The notes: generated by a model not told the origin, from the sequence alone. Shown: positions 1-9,237, numbered from the stretch's first letter. The stretch: DNA of 64,000 bases from an uncultured Opitutia bacterium (GCA_903825285.1 CAIJZY010000014.1:267867-331866); one strand, 5' to 3'. Translations and numbers: made by a program.

Positions 1-243
1 CTCGCCGTCCTCAAGGGCGGCCCGGTCGCCGAGGACTTCCTCAAGGCCAACGTCGAGCAGACCGCGAGCGGCTTCAACAACCACTGGCGCCGCCTCGCCA
101 TGACCGGCGGCGGCACGGCCCCGAAGGTCTTCGAAAAGGAGGAAGACCTGCGGAAGTTCGTCGCCGAGACCCCGGGCGCGATCGGCTTTGTCGACAGCGC
201 CAATGCCGACGCCTCCGTCGTCGTCCTCACCCCGGGCGCCTGA
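1..243 (+). CDS. 3' end of a phosphate ABC transporter substrate-binding-like protein (partial)
   Basis: The frame is open from base 1 to a TGA at 241-243, giving 80 residues of a C-terminus; the start lies outside the window. The segment contains the turn TGGGTAPKVF followed by a KFVAETPGAIGFVD stretch. That pattern is typical of the C-terminal lobe of PstS-like periplasmic phosphate-binding domains (PBP superfamily). The likely role is periplasmic ligand binding. With only the tail visible, ligand and exact family are inferred. It lies 39 bases upstream of an MCP gene on the same strand, so it could supply a ligand-sensing partner, but that is speculation. Confidence 0.6.
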   Translation, partial: LAVLKGGPVAEDFLKANVEQTASGFNNHWRRLAMTGGGTAPKVFEKEEDLRKFVAETPGAIGFVDSANADASVVVLTPGA

Positions 244-282
244 TCGGCGCCCTGCCTATTTCCTTCCCGTCTCCGCCCAAGC

Positions 283-1929
283 ATGAGTTCCGCCGCCGCC
301 ACCCGTTCCTCCCTCAACCTGAAACGCGCCTTTCTCGCGATCACCCTCGGTTTCGCCTTCCTGGCGGCGCTCATCGTGGTCCTGGGCTCGACGACGTTCC
401 AACTGTCGCGGACGGGCACGGCGCGGAGCGCCGAGCTGAGCGAGCGCCTGCTGCCCGCGCTGGAGTCCCTGGCGCGGCTGCAGGAGGCGACGCTCAAGTA
501 CAACCTCACGAACCTGGAGTTCGTGGTGGCCCGCGACGAGGAGACCATGGCGCGCAAGACGGCCGCCGCGGCCGCCTACCGCAAGGAGATCGACCGGCAG
601 GCCGACGCGCTCGGCGCCCGCCTGGCCTCGGCCGATGCCCGCGGGCTCGAGCAGCGGCTGGCCGCGGCCCTGTCAGCCTATGACGCCGCCGCCGCGCGCC
701 TGCAGAAGGCGCTCAAGGCGAGCGAATTTGACGAGGCCATGAAGATCCTCGATGGCGACGTGAACAAGAACAACCTCGCCGTCGAGGCGGCGCTGAGCGA
801 GCTCAACCACTTCGTCTTCACGCTCTCCACCGACAACGGCACCGCGACCAAGGGCATCCTGGAGCGCAACCTGCGCCTCACGCTCGCCCTCAGCGCCACC
901 ATCGCCGCGCTCGCCCTCCTCTCGGTCGGCGCCGTGCAGTGGCTCTCCTTCCGCATCAGCCGCCGGCTGCAGGCGCTGTCCGACGGGCTCTCCCACCTGG
1001 CGGACGACATCTTCAGCCGGGCCGAGGGCTTCTCCTCCGCCAGCACGCACCTGTCCGACGGCGCCAGCCGCCAGGCCGCGTCGCTCGAGGAGACCAGCGC
1101 CTCGCTGGAGGAGATCGCCAAGGTCACCGGCCAGAACGCCGCCGACGCCGGCAAGACCAAGACGCTCGCGGCGCAGACCCGCGGCGCGGCCGACACCGGC
1201 GCGGCCGACATGGAGCAGATGACCAAGGCCATGGACGAGATCAAGGCCTCGTCCGACGACATTTCGAAGATCATCAAGACCATCGACGAGATCGCCTTCC
1301 AGACCAACATCCTCGCGCTCAACGCCGCGGTCGAGGCCGCCCGCGCCGGCGAGGCCGGCGCCGGCTTCGCGGTCGTGGCCGACGAGGTCCGCAGCCTCGC
1401 CCAGCGCAGCGCCCAGGCGGCGCGCGAGACCGCGAACCGCATCGAGGACTCGATCGCCCGCAGCAACCGCGGCGTCGAGATCAGCGCGAAGGTCGCCGGC
1501 AGCCTCGGCGAGATGGTGCAGAAGACCCGCGAGGTCGACACGCTCGTGAACGGCATTGCGCGGGCCTCGCAGGAGCAGAGCACCGGCATCGGCGAGCTGA
1601 AGCAGGCGGTCGGGCAGATCAGCGAGGTCACCCAGAGCACCGCCGGCCATGCCGACGAGAGCGCCACGGGCGCCCGCGAGCTCATCCGTCAGGCCGCCGG
1701 ACTCCGCGCGAGCGTGGACCAGCTCAATGTCTTTGTCGGGCTGACGGCCTCGGTTTCCGGCCGTCCGGCCGGTGCGGCGTCGCCGTCGCCCGCGGTCCCT
1801 GCCGCCCGGCCCAAGGCCGCGACGCGGTCCCAGCCGGTGAGCACGGTGCGTCCGCGTCCGGTGACACTGCGTCCTGCTCCCGCCTCCGTCCCTGCGACGG
1901 CGGCGACGGACAAGGATTTTTGGGCCTGA
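283..1929 (+). CDS. methyl-accepting chemotaxis protein
   Basis: This 548-residue transmembrane chemoreceptor has a short cytoplasmic N-terminus and a first membrane helix at about residues 15-38. A periplasmic helical region of about 155 residues resembles a four-helix-bundle (4HB_MCP) sensor. A second membrane helix lies at about 195-218. A long cytoplasmic signalling coiled coil follows, with the highly conserved hairpin tip around [20 protein letters not shown]. The tail is rich in Ala, Pro and Arg and ends in DKDFWA; I see no clear NWETF-type CheR docking pentapeptide. It lies tail-to-tail with the response regulator-cheB-cheR unit, which suits methylation-based adaptation. The stimulus is unknown. 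Confidence 0.93.
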   Translation: MSSAAATRSSLNLKRAFLAITLGFAFLAALIVVLGSTTFQLSRTGTARSAELSERLLPALESLARLQEATLKYNLTNLEFVVARDEETMARKTAAAAAYRKEIDRQADALGARLASADARGLEQRLAAALSAYDAAAARLQKALKASEFDEAMKILDGDVNKNNLAVEAALSELNHFVFTLSTDNGTATKGILERNLRLTLALSATIAALALLSVGAVQWLSFRISRRLQALSDGLSHLADDIFSRAEGFSSASTHLSDGASRQAASLEETSASLEEIAKVTGQNAADAGKTKTLAAQTRGAADTGAADMEQMTKAMDEIKASSDDISKIIKTIDEIAFQTNILALNAAVEAARAGEAGAGFAVVADEVRSLAQRSAQAARETANRIEDSIARSNRGVEISAKVAGSLGEMVQKTREVDTLVNGIARASQEQSTGIGELKQAVGQISEVTQSTAGHADESATGARELIRQAAGLRASVDQLNVFVGLTASVSGRPAGAASPSPAVPAARPKAATRSQPVSTVRPRPVTLRPAPASVPATAATDKDFWA

Positions 1930-1984
1930 GCTCCGGTGCGGCCGGCTTGGGCCCTGGGCCCGGCGGCAAAGCCGGGCGGGCCGG

Positions 1985-3262
1985 TTAGCTGTAGACCAGC
2001 AGGCGCTGGCTGATGGGCGTGACCTGGTTGTGGCTCCGGATCTTCGTGATCGTGCCGGGGCTGAGCGCCTGGCCCTCGCCGATGAGCAGCAGCCCGTGCG
2101 GGCTGTAGATGCCGTTGGCGAGCACCATGCCGGGCTCGAGCTCGTGCAGCAGGATCTCGCGCACCTGCCGCGGCAGCTGCACGAGGTTGCTCACCTTGAG
2201 GAAGAGTCGCACGGCCTCGGGGTCGTAGGCGCTGCCGGACTTGGCCAGCACGGCCTCGATCGCGGCGGCCTTCGGCAGGCCGGATTCGACGAAGCCCACC
2301 GCCACCGCGAGGCAGCGCGCGGGCCAGGAGATGCCCTCGCCGGCGAGGCCGTCGGGATAGCCGCGGCCGTCGAAGCGCTCGTGGTGGGCGCGGATGATCT
2401 CGCCGGTCTCGGTCCGCGGGTCCACCAGGGCGGCAAGGGTCTGGCTGTACACCGGGTGATTGTGCATCATGCCCCGCTCGTGCTCGGTGAGCTGGTCGGG
2501 CTTGGTCCGGAACGCGCGCAGCATCTCCCGCGGCATGCCGATGAGGCCCAGGTCGCAGAGGCGGGCGGCGGCCCGCAGCGCGTGGCGCTGGGTCTCGTCG
2601 AACTCCTCGGTCGCGGCCATCTGCTCGGCAAATTCCACCAGCGCCTTGGCCTGGCCGCCGAGGACGGGGTCGTAGGCGGTGAGGATGCGCCGGCAGAGCT
2701 CGAGCGAGTGGTCGTACTTTTCCGCCAGCTCCTGGTTGGCGGCATCGAGCCGCTGGCGCTGCTGCTCCAGGTCCGCCACCCGGCCCGCGAGGGCGGCGTT
2801 GGCGGTGGTGAGCTGGGCGTTGAGCATCGACGTCTCGCGCTGCAGCTCGATGTTGTGCGTGACCAGGTCGTGCCGCTGCACGGCGTTCCGCACGGTGGCG
2901 ATCAGCTCCTCGCGCAGCCAGGGCTTCGCGACGAACCGGAAGATCTCACCCTTGTTGATCGCGTCGACGATCGTCGGCAGGGCGAGCACCGCGGTGATCA
3001 GGATGCGCGAGGCCTGCGGGCGGATGCGCCGGCTCTCGATCAGGAAGTCGAGGCCCAGCATCTCGGGCATGCGCTGGTCGGAGATGATGACGGCGAAATC
3101 ACGCTCCGCCAGGATGGCGAGCGCCTTGAGCGGGCTCTGGCAGGCGACCACGTGGAAGCGCTCGCGCTCCAGCGTCTCCTTGAGCGCGAACAGCACCACC
3201 GGCTCGTCGTCGACGATCAAAATGGTGGGCGGGGCGGCCGGGGCGGGGGCGGGCGAGGTCAT
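1985..3262 (-). CDS. response regulator with degenerate HD-GYP domain
   Basis: This 425-residue protein has an N-terminal CheY-like receiver (acidic pair near residues 18-19, phosphoacceptor Asp62 in SDQRMPE, Lys113), a coiled-coil linker (about 130-185) and an HD-GYP-type output domain. The GYP part is intact (HHERFDGRGYP, residues 293-302). The HD dyad is not: the usual LHDIGK reads LCDLGL, with Cys236 in place of the metal-binding His and Leu in place of the Lys. HD-GYP domains normally hydrolyse cyclic di-GMP; this one may only bind it. The chosen ATG overlaps the cheB stop in an ATGA, which indicates translational coupling. The same frame stays open upstream through cheB, but that part is a shadow reading. 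Confidence 0.85.
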   Translation of the reverse strand: MTSPAPAPAAPPTILIVDDEPVVLFALKETLERERFHVVACQSPLKALAILAERDFAVIISDQRMPEMLGLDFLIESRRIRPQASRILITAVLALPTIVDAINKGEIFRFVAKPWLREELIATVRNAVQRHDLVTHNIELQRETSMLNAQLTTANAALAGRVADLEQQRQRLDAANQELAEKYDHSLELCRRILTAYDPVLGGQAKALVEFAEQMAATEEFDETQRHALRAAARLCDLGLIGMPREMLRAFRTKPDQLTEHERGMMHNHPVYSQTLAALVDPRTETGEIIRAHHERFDGRGYPDGLAGEGISWPARCLAVAVGFVESGLPKAAAIEAVLAKSGSAYDPEAVRLFLKVSNLVQLPRQVREILLHELEPGMVLANGIYSPHGLLLIGEGQALSPGTITKIRSHNQVTPISQRLLVYS

Positions 3263-4356
3263 GGGAGGCTGGCGGGGGCGGGCGCGGGGCGGGGCGCGGG
3301 ATGTTCGTGGTGGCGGAGGATGAAATCGGCGGCCTGCTCGAGCGGGAGGCGCTGCATGGCGCCGCCATTTTCCCAGGCGGCGCGCGGCATGCCGTAGACC
3401 ACGCTGGTGGCCTCGTCCTGCGCGAAGGTGGTGGCCCCGCGCTGGCGGAGCCGCAGCAGGCCCTCGGCCCCGTCCTTGCCCATGCCGGTGAGGACGCCGG
3501 CGATCGCATGCGGCGCGGCGCCGATGTCGGCGGCGGACTTGAACAGGAGATCGACGGCGGGGCGCTGGTGCCACACCGGCGGGCCGTCGACGACGCGCAC
3601 GGCGTAGTGATCGGCGTGCCACTGCAGGAGCATGTGAAAATTGCCCGGGGCGATCAGGGCCAGGTTGGGCGTCAGGCGGTCGCCATCCACGGCCTCGCGG
3701 ACCTCGAAGGCGCACTGCGAGCAGAGCCGGTCCGCGAAGGCCTTGGAGAAGACCGGCGGGATGTGCTGCACGATCGCGATGCCCGGCAGGCCGGCCGGCA
3801 GGCGGGTGAGCACCTCGCGGAGGGCCTCGGTGCCGCCGGTGGAGGCGCCGAGCAGGATAACCTGCCGCGCGGCGCCGGGACGCACCGGGGACGGGCGCGG
3901 GACGGGCGCGGCGGGGGCCGGGACGGCCACGGGGTGGGGCGGGGCGGAGCGCATCCGCGCGCCGGCGGTGGCCTTGATCCGCGCGATGAGCTGCGGGCCG
4001 AGGTCGCCGAAGGAATAGGAGCCGCTCGGCTTGGCCAGCACGTCGAAGGCCCCGAGCCGGAGCGCCTCGAGCGCGTAGCCCGAGCCGCGCTGCGAGAGCG
4101 AGCTCATGATGATCACCGGCAGCGGCCGTTGCTCCATGATGATCCGCAGGAAGGTCAGGCCGTCCATGCGGGGCATTTCCAGGTCGAGCGTCAGGACGTC
4201 CGGGTTCAGCTCGCGGATCTTGTCGCGCGCGACGTAGGGATCCATGGCGGTGCCGACGACCTCGATGTCGGGGTCGGCGCGGAGGGCGTCGCTCACGAGC
4301 TTGCGGACGACGGCGGAGTCGTCGACCACGAGGACGCGGATCTTGCGGCTGGCCAT
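3259..4356 (-). CDS. cheB: chemotaxis-specific methylesterase/deamidase CheB
   Basis: This 365-residue protein has the classic CheB layout. The N-terminal receiver has an acidic pair at residues 12-13 and phosphoacceptor Asp58 in TLDLEMP. A Pro/Ala-rich linker (about 130-165) leads to the methylesterase domain, with the catalytic Ser in LLGASTGGTEA, the His in VQHIPP and the Asp in GMGKDGAEG. It removes methyl groups from MCP glutamates, or deamidates glutamines, during chemotactic adaptation. It starts 6 bases after the cheR stop on the same strand and overlaps the next gene by 4 bases, so the three probably form one operon. cheA, cheW and cheY must be encoded elsewhere. Confidence 0.95.
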   Translation of the reverse strand: MASRKIRVLVVDDSAVVRKLVSDALRADPDIEVVGTAMDPYVARDKIRELNPDVLTLDLEMPRMDGLTFLRIIMEQRPLPVIIMSSLSQRGSGYALEALRLGAFDVLAKPSGSYSFGDLGPQLIARIKATAGARMRSAPPHPVAVPAPAAPVPRPSPVRPGAARQVILLGASTGGTEALREVLTRLPAGLPGIAIVQHIPPVFSKAFADRLCSQCAFEVREAVDGDRLTPNLALIAPGNFHMLLQWHADHYAVRVVDGPPVWHQRPAVDLLFKSAADIGAAPHAIAGVLTGMGKDGAEGLLRLRQRGATTFAQDEATSVVYGMPRAAWENGGAMQRLPLEQAADFILRHHEHPAPRPAPAPASLP

Positions 4357-4362
4357 GGCAGG

Positions 4363-5184
4363 TCAGGCCCCGGTGGGCCGTTGGTAGATTGCGGGTCGGA
4401 TCAGCTTCAGGCCATGCCGGAGGTTGGTGAGGCTCTCGGCGTGGCCGACGAACAGGTAGCCGCCCGGCACGAGCCGGCGCGTGAGCCGGTCCACAAGTTC
4501 CTCCTGCGTGGCCCGGTCGAAGTAGATCATGACATTCCGGCAGAAGATGACCTGGAAGGGTTCCCGGAACGGCGGCTCGCCCTCGAGGAGGTTGAGCTGG
4601 TGGAAGTGCACGCGCTCGCGGAGCTCGTGGCGCACGCGGTAATTGCCCTCCTGCGGGCCGAAGCCGCGCTGGAAGCACGCCTTGATGGTGGCCGGGGGCA
4701 GCTTGCCGACCGGTTCCTCGCGGTAAATGCCGGCCTGCGCCTTCGCGAGGATCCGATGCGAGATGTCCGTGGCCGCGATCTCCCAGGGCCACTGCGGCAG
4801 GCATTCGGCGAGCGTCATCGCGATGGAGTAGGGCTCCTCCCCCGAGGAGCAGGCGGCGCTCCACACGCGGAACTGCGCCCAGTGCTCCGCGCGCGCGCGG
4901 GCCGCCATCTCCGGCGCGGCCACGTCGCGCAGGAAGTCGAAGTGCGCCTCTTCCCGGAAAAAGAAGGTGTGGTTCGTCGAGATGACATCGATCAGGTGCG
5001 ACAGCTCCTCATCGGCATTTTCCGACTGCAGCAGCCGGCAATAGTCCCCCACCGAGGCCAGGTTGGTGGCCCGCAGTCGCTTGCCCAGCCGGGCGGAGAC
5101 CAGCTCGCGCTTGTCCGGCCCGAGGCTGATGCGGCTCCGCTCGTAAACGAGGCCACGGATGAACTCGAACTCATTATCCCTCAT
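4363..5184 (-). CDS. cheR: chemotaxis protein methyltransferase CheR
   Basis: CheR uses S-adenosylmethionine to methylate MCP glutamates. The protein has the all-helical N-terminal CheR domain and the SAM-binding methyltransferase fold, with the signatures RVWSAACSSGEEPYSIAM and FCRNVMIYFD. The start at 5184 (MRDNEFEFIRGLV) gives 273 residues, the usual family length. A GTG at 5322 would add 46 residues unlike other CheR N-termini and push into the flgB control region, so I prefer the internal ATG; neither has a good Shine-Dalgarno. It is the first gene of cheR-cheB-regulator and diverges from flgB. Confidence 0.93.
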   Translation of the reverse strand: MRDNEFEFIRGLVYERSRISLGPDKRELVSARLGKRLRATNLASVGDYCRLLQSENADEELSHLIDVISTNHTFFFREEAHFDFLRDVAAPEMAARARAEHWAQFRVWSAACSSGEEPYSIAMTLAECLPQWPWEIAATDISHRILAKAQAGIYREEPVGKLPPATIKACFQRGFGPQEGNYRVRHELRERVHFHQLNLLEGEPPFREPFQVIFCRNVMIYFDRATQEELVDRLTRRLVPGGYLFVGHAESLTNLRHGLKLIRPAIYQRPTGA

Positions 5185-5315
5185 GAAGAATGTGAGGCTA
5201 TATCGGTACGTTTCGCCGCAAATGAAGACGCGAATAGGGTCTCTGCCTTTGGCGCGGCCTCCCATCCCGGCAAAATTTTCCGCCACCGGCGTCGAGCGGC
5301 GGGTGCCAGCAGCGC

Positions 5316-5325
5316 TTTTCACCGG
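5316..5325 (+). promoter_or_regulatory. TTTTCACCGG box upstream of flgB, shared with flgF
   Basis: The decamer TTTTCACCGG occurs here, 54 bases before the -24/-12 element of flgB, and again at 27063-27072, 60 bases before the equivalent element of flgF. The flhB region has only the ACCGG core, at 19550-19554. Sigma-54 promoters depend on an upstream-bound activator, so a shared box at this range is a plausible activator site. No activator gene of the NtrC/FleQ type lies in the window. The box also lies between the alternative start codons of cheR, on the opposite strand. Confidence 0.35.
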
Positions 5326-5378
5326 GCGTGAAATCTATTCGACGGGTGATGAATAGGTTGCGGAGGCGGAATGGCAGC

Positions 5379-5394
5379 TGGCACCGCCCTTGCT
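5379..5394 (+). promoter_or_regulatory. sigma-54 -24/-12 promoter of the flgB-fliR operon
   Basis: TGGCACCGCCCTTGCT matches the RpoN consensus TGGCACG-N4-TTGCW, with GG at 5380-5381 and GC at 5392-5393, exactly 12 bases apart. Counting +1 as 12 bases past the C of the -12 GC puts transcription at about 5405, two bases before the flgB ATG at 5407. This would give an essentially leaderless message. It also decides the start of flgB, because an upstream ATG at 5371 would place the promoter inside the gene. Confidence 0.65.
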
Positions 5395-5406
5395 AAATCG
5401 CGCCGC

Positions 5407-5793
5407 ATGATCGATCCAATTTTCCAAACCGACAACTACCAGTTGGCGCGGAAACTCCTCGATGCGGCGGCCCTTCGTCAGGAGGCGATCGCGTCGAACG
5501 TCGCCAACGCCGAGACACCGGGCTACCACCGGCTCGACGTCGCGCCGGATTTTGCCCAGCAGCTCAAGGCCAGCGTCGAGCAGGGCGGCGTGGGCGCGGC
5601 CGGGGCGGATCTTCGTCCACAGCTGGCCGAGGACCAGACGGCGCGCAGCCTGCGCCCCGACGGCAACACGGTGGAGATCGAGCACGAGCTCCTCGCCATG
5701 AACCGCAACGCCGTCGAGTACGACTACCTCACCGAGGTCGTCTCCAACAACCTGAAGCAGCTCAAGCTCGCCATCACCGGCCGCAGCGTGTGA
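5407..5793 (+). CDS. flgB: flagellar basal body rod protein FlgB
   Basis: This proximal rod subunit is 128 residues from the ATG at 5407. It has the rod-protein N-terminal signature, here ASNVANAETPGYHR, and a C-terminal helix containing MNRNAVEYDYLTEVVSNNLKQ. FlgB joins FlgC, FlgF and FlgG in the axial rod and is exported by the flagellar type III apparatus without a cleaved signal. An in-frame ATG at 5371 follows a GGAGG and would add 12 residues (AAGTALAKSRR) that FlgB proteins lack. The sigma-54 element in between favours 5407. It is the first gene of a 19-gene rightward unit. Confidence 0.93.
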   Translation: MIDPIFQTDNYQLARKLLDAAALRQEAIASNVANAETPGYHRLDVAPDFAQQLKASVEQGGVGAAGADLRPQLAEDQTARSLRPDGNTVEIEHELLAMNRNAVEYDYLTEVVSNNLKQLKLAITGRSV

Positions 5794-5816
5794 GCGGACA
5801 TTCCTGACCCGTCCCC

Positions 5817-6230
5817 ATGAACCTCATCGCCGGCATTGACGTCACCGCGGGCGCGCTCAACGCGCAGAAGACCCGCCTCGACATCGTCGCGCAGAACATC
5901 GCGAACGCGCAGACCACCCGCACGCCCGAGGGCGGCCCGTACCAGCGGCAGGTCGTTTCCTTTGAGACCGAGCTCGTGCGCCGCGAGGGCGGCGCCTCGC
6001 TGCAGAGCGTGAAGGTGGGCGGCATCAGCGCCGACAAGACGCCCGGCCAGCAGGTCTACAACCCGCAGCATCCCGACGCCGGCCCGGACGGCCTCGTCAC
6101 GATGCCCAACGTCAACCTCGCCTACGAGATGGTCGACCTCATCACGGCCTCGCGCGCCTACGAGGCCAACCTCTCGGTCGTCAAGAACGCCCGCCAGATG
6201 GCCATGAAGGCCCTGGATATCGGCAAGTAA
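5817..6230 (+). CDS. flgC: flagellar basal body rod protein FlgC
   Basis: This 137-residue proximal rod subunit is of normal FlgC length. It begins MNLIAGIDVTAGALNAQKTR and has the rod motif QNIANAQTTR. The C-terminal helix reads NVNLAYEMVDLITASRAYEAN, the shared FlgC/FlgE/FlgG polymerisation helix. It follows flgB by 23 bases and precedes fliE by 9, the order flgB-flgC-fliE seen in most flagellated bacteria. Confidence 0.95.
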   Translation: MNLIAGIDVTAGALNAQKTRLDIVAQNIANAQTTRTPEGGPYQRQVVSFETELVRREGGASLQSVKVGGISADKTPGQQVYNPQHPDAGPDGLVTMPNVNLAYEMVDLITASRAYEANLSVVKNARQMAMKALDIGK

Positions 6231-6239
6231 TCTCCCGCC

Positions 6240-6569
6240 ATGTCCCCCGTCGGCTCCATCAATCCCCTTGCCGCCTCGGCCCTGACCCGCCTCGACGCGC
6301 CGCTGCCGAAGGTCGGCCTGGCCAACGGCCCGCAGGCGACCCCGCCCACCGGCGGCTTCGGCCAGGTGCTCGACGGACTGATCGCCACGGTCGACGGCAA
6401 GCAGGCCACCGCCCAAGCGCTGACCCGCCAGGTGCTCCTCGGCGATTCCGGCCAGCTGCACCAGAGCGTGATCGCCATGCAGGAGGCCTCCGTCGCGTTT
6501 TCCATGATGGTCGAGGTGCGCAACAAGCTCGTCGAGTCCTACCAGGAACTGATGCGCATGCAGGTATGA
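6240..6569 (+). CDS. fliE: flagellar hook-basal body protein FliE
   Basis: This 109-residue protein connects the MS ring to the rod. The family-specific part is the C-terminal half: LHQSVIAMQEASVAFSMMVE followed by VRNKLVESYQELMRMQV. That ending is nearly invariant among FliE proteins. The N-terminal 35 residues are Pro/Ala-rich and poorly conserved. It lies between flgC and fliF in the usual order and is exported by the type III apparatus. Confidence 0.95.
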   Translation: MSPVGSINPLAASALTRLDAPLPKVGLANGPQATPPTGGFGQVLDGLIATVDGKQATAQALTRQVLLGDSGQLHQSVIAMQEASVAFSMMVEVRNKLVESYQELMRMQV

Positions 6570-6591
6570 ACCCATTTTTCCGTAACGTCCG

Positions 6592-8205
6592 ATGAAGAAT
6601 TTTGCCCAATCCCTGCTCGAGCTGTGGAAACAGTTCGGCGTCAACCAACGCGTGTCGCTGATCGTCGCCGCCGTCGCCGTCATCGGCGGCCTCATCGCCG
6701 TCGTGCTCTGGTCCCAGCGGCCCGACTACCAGCTGCTCTACGCCCGCCTGGGCGAGAAGGACGCCGCCGCCGTCATCGGCTACCTGCAGGCCCAGAACAT
6801 CCCGCATCAGGTCACCGCCGGCGGCACCGCCGTCCAGGTGCCCAGCAACCAGGTCTACAAGCTGCGCATGGACCTCGCGGCGAAGGGGCTGCCCAGCGGC
6901 GACGGCGTGGGCTTTGAGATCTTCGACAAGGGCCAGTTCGGCCTGTCCGACTTCGTACAGCGTACCAACTACCTGCGCGCCCTCCAGGGCGAGCTGGCGC
7001 GCACGATCTCCCAGCTGCAGGGCGTGCACTCGGCGCGCGTGATGATCGTGCAGCCGGAGAACCGCCTTCTCCTCACCGAGCAGGGCGTGAAGCCCACCGC
7101 CTCCGTCTTCGTCGACGTCGGCGGCGGCCGCCTCGAGCTCGACCAGGTCAATTCCATCCGCCACCTCGTGGCCAACGCCGTCCAGGGCCTCCAGACCGAC
7201 CAGGTCGCCGTCGTCGACAACCGCGGTCACGTGCTCTCCGAGGAGCTCCGCCAGGATCCCACGCTGGGCACCGCCTCGAGCCAGATGCGCTACCGCCAGC
7301 AGGTCGAGGACTACCTCGCCAAGAAGGTCGAGTCCATGCTCGCCACCGTGATCGGGCCGGGCAACGCCGTCGTCCGCGTCTCCGCCGAGATCGACACCGA
7401 GGCCACGGTCCTGACCCAGGACAAGTACGATCCCGAGGGCCAGGTGGTCCGCTCGCAGACCGTGTCCGAGGACAACAACAACTCCTCCGAGGCCCGCACC
7501 ACCGGCGGCGCCGTCGGGGTCAGCGCCAACGTGCCCGACAAGGCGGTCACCGGGGCCGACGCCGCGCGGCCCATCTCCACGAGCGAGCAGACGCGCAAGA
7601 ACCGCACCACTTCCTACGAGATCAACCACACCACCACGAACGTCACCCGCAGCCCCGGCACCGTGAAGAGCGTGACCGCCGCGGTCTTCATCGCGCCGCG
7701 GACGGCCGCGGCCGCCCCGGCGGCCGACGGCAAGGCCGCGCCCGCGGCCGAGCCCGCCGTCGTCAAGCGCACGCCCGAGGAGCTTAACGCGCTCCGGCAG
7801 GTCGTGATCAACGCACTCGGACTCAAGCCGGCGCCCGGTCAGTCACTCGACTCGCTGGTGTCGCTGCAGGAGATCGAGTTCCAGCCCCCCGAGCGCCTGC
7901 CCGCGCAGATCGAGGCGATCCAGGGCGAGGGCCGGCTCCAGGGCTGGATGGAAATGGCCAGCCGGTGGGCCTCCGTCGTCGGGGCCGCCGCCGTGCTGCT
8001 CTTTTTCTGGCGCGCCCTGTCGCGCCAGAAACCCGAGCCGGTGCCGGTCGAGGTCCTCGCCCTCACCCCGGACGCCGCCAACCGCTCGCTCCCGAGCGCC
8101 AACGCCGTCACCCCCGAGCTCCTCAACGAGCTGATCCGCCAGAAGCCGGCCAACGTCGGCGTCGCGCTCCGCGACTGGGTCGCCGCCCCCGCCGGCAAGA
8201 ACTGA
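6592..8205 (+). CDS. fliF: flagellar MS-ring protein FliF
   Basis: This 537-residue MS-ring monomer has a first membrane helix at about 23-43 and periplasmic ring-building motifs, including the PDYQLLYARLGEKDAAAVI and YLRALQGELARTISQLQGV stretches. A long variable periplasmic loop (about 290-390) leads to a second membrane helix near 458-476. A cytoplasmic tail for FliG binding runs from 480 to 537. Length is normal for the family. It lies 7 bases before fliG, its rotor partner. Confidence 0.95.
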   Translation: MKNFAQSLLELWKQFGVNQRVSLIVAAVAVIGGLIAVVLWSQRPDYQLLYARLGEKDAAAVIGYLQAQNIPHQVTAGGTAVQVPSNQVYKLRMDLAAKGLPSGDGVGFEIFDKGQFGLSDFVQRTNYLRALQGELARTISQLQGVHSARVMIVQPENRLLLTEQGVKPTASVFVDVGGGRLELDQVNSIRHLVANAVQGLQTDQVAVVDNRGHVLSEELRQDPTLGTASSQMRYRQQVEDYLAKKVESMLATVIGPGNAVVRVSAEIDTEATVLTQDKYDPEGQVVRSQTVSEDNNNSSEARTTGGAVGVSANVPDKAVTGADAARPISTSEQTRKNRTTSYEINHTTTNVTRSPGTVKSVTAAVFIAPRTAAAAPAADGKAAPAAEPAVVKRTPEELNALRQVVINALGLKPAPGQSLDSLVSLQEIEFQPPERLPAQIEAIQGEGRLQGWMEMASRWASVVGAAAVLLFFWRALSRQKPEPVPVEVLALTPDAANRSLPSANAVTPELLNELIRQKPANVGVALRDWVAAPAGKN

Positions 8206-8212
8206 CCTCCCC

Positions 8213-9235
8213 ATGGCCGCCGATTTCGACTATACCAAGCTCAGTCGCCAGCAGAAGCTCGCGGTCTTCCTCGTGGTCATCGGGCCCGAGGCGGCCGCGG
8301 AGGTGCTGCGCCAGTTCGAGGACGCGGAGATCGAGGTGCTCTGCCGCGAGATGTCCACCCTCGGCATCATCCCGCACGCCGCGCAGAAGCTGGTCCTGGA
8401 GGAGTTCTCCACCGTCGTGGCCTCGAGCGCCAGCTCCGTCCTCGGCGGCCTCGGCTACGCCCAGCGCACGCTCGAGATCGCGAAGGGGGACTACAAGGCC
8501 TCCGCCATCATCGGGCGCGTCGGCCCGGTCGGCACCTCGGTCGATGTCATCAAGGACATCAGCGAGATGGAGGGCCGCCAGATCTTCAACCTGATCAAGC
8601 ACGAGCAGCCGCAGACGATCTCGTTCGTCCTGTCCTACCTCGACAGCGCCAAGTCCTCGGAGGTCTTCGCCCTGCTCACCCCGGAGCTGCGCGAGGAGGT
8701 CCTGGAGCGGCTCGGCACGATCGAGTCCACCTCGCTCGAGCTCGTGGCCAAGATCGTCCACAGCCTCGGCAAGCACTTTGACAGCAAGGTCCGCCCCGCC
8801 TTCCATCGCAGCGGCGGCGTGCGCGCCGTGGCCGACCTGCTGAACCAGCTCGAGAAGGACATGAGCAAGAACCTGCTCGCGCGCCTCGAGGAGCGGAACG
8901 CCTCCCTGAGCGCCGCGATCCGCAAGAAGCTCTTCAGCTTCGACGACCTCACCCGCCTCCAGCCGGCCGACCTGCAGCGCGTGCTGCGCGAGGTCGACTC
9001 GGCCAACCTCGCCATCTCGATGAAGTCCGCCAGCGAGACGCTGCGCGAGCGCATCTACGGCGCCATCTCCAAGCGCGCCGCCGAGAGCCTGAAGGAGGAG
9101 CTCGAGCTGCTCGGGCCGGTCCGCCTCAAGGACGTCGAGGCCGCGCAGGACTCCATCATCCAGGTCGTGCGCCGCCTCGAGGAGGAGGGCCAGATCACGC
9201 TCGAGTCCGACTCGGCCCAGAGCCTCATCGCCTGA
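8213..9235 (+). CDS. fliG: flagellar motor switch protein FliG
   Basis: This 340-residue C-ring protein transmits torque from the stator. The N-terminal FliF-binding domain begins YTKLSRQQKLAVFLVVIGPE. The middle domain contains the EHPQ-type element as HEQPQTISFVLSYL (about residues 127-140). The C-terminal torque helix region has FDDLTRLQPADLQRVLREVD, with charged residues that in other species face MotA. It is in the usual fliF-fliG-fliH order. Confidence 0.95.
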   Translation: MAADFDYTKLSRQQKLAVFLVVIGPEAAAEVLRQFEDAEIEVLCREMSTLGIIPHAAQKLVLEEFSTVVASSASSVLGGLGYAQRTLEIAKGDYKASAIIGRVGPVGTSVDVIKDISEMEGRQIFNLIKHEQPQTISFVLSYLDSAKSSEVFALLTPELREEVLERLGTIESTSLELVAKIVHSLGKHFDSKVRPAFHRSGGVRAVADLLNQLEKDMSKNLLARLEERNASLSAAIRKKLFSFDDLTRLQPADLQRVLREVDSANLAISMKSASETLRERIYGAISKRAAESLKEELELLGPVRLKDVEAAQDSIIQVVRRLEEEGQITLESDSAQSLIA

Positions 9236-9237
9236 CC

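Noticed and set aside
1985..4864. Single 959-residue minus-strand protein joining the HD-GYP regulator to sequence inside cheB and cheR
   Set aside because: Only residues after the ATG at 3262 look like protein; the upstream part is an out-of-frame reading of cheB and cheR.
5371..5406. Alternative flgB start at 5371 after a GGAGG
   Set aside because: It would add residues absent from FlgB proteins and place the -24/-12 element inside the gene; kept only as a possibility.
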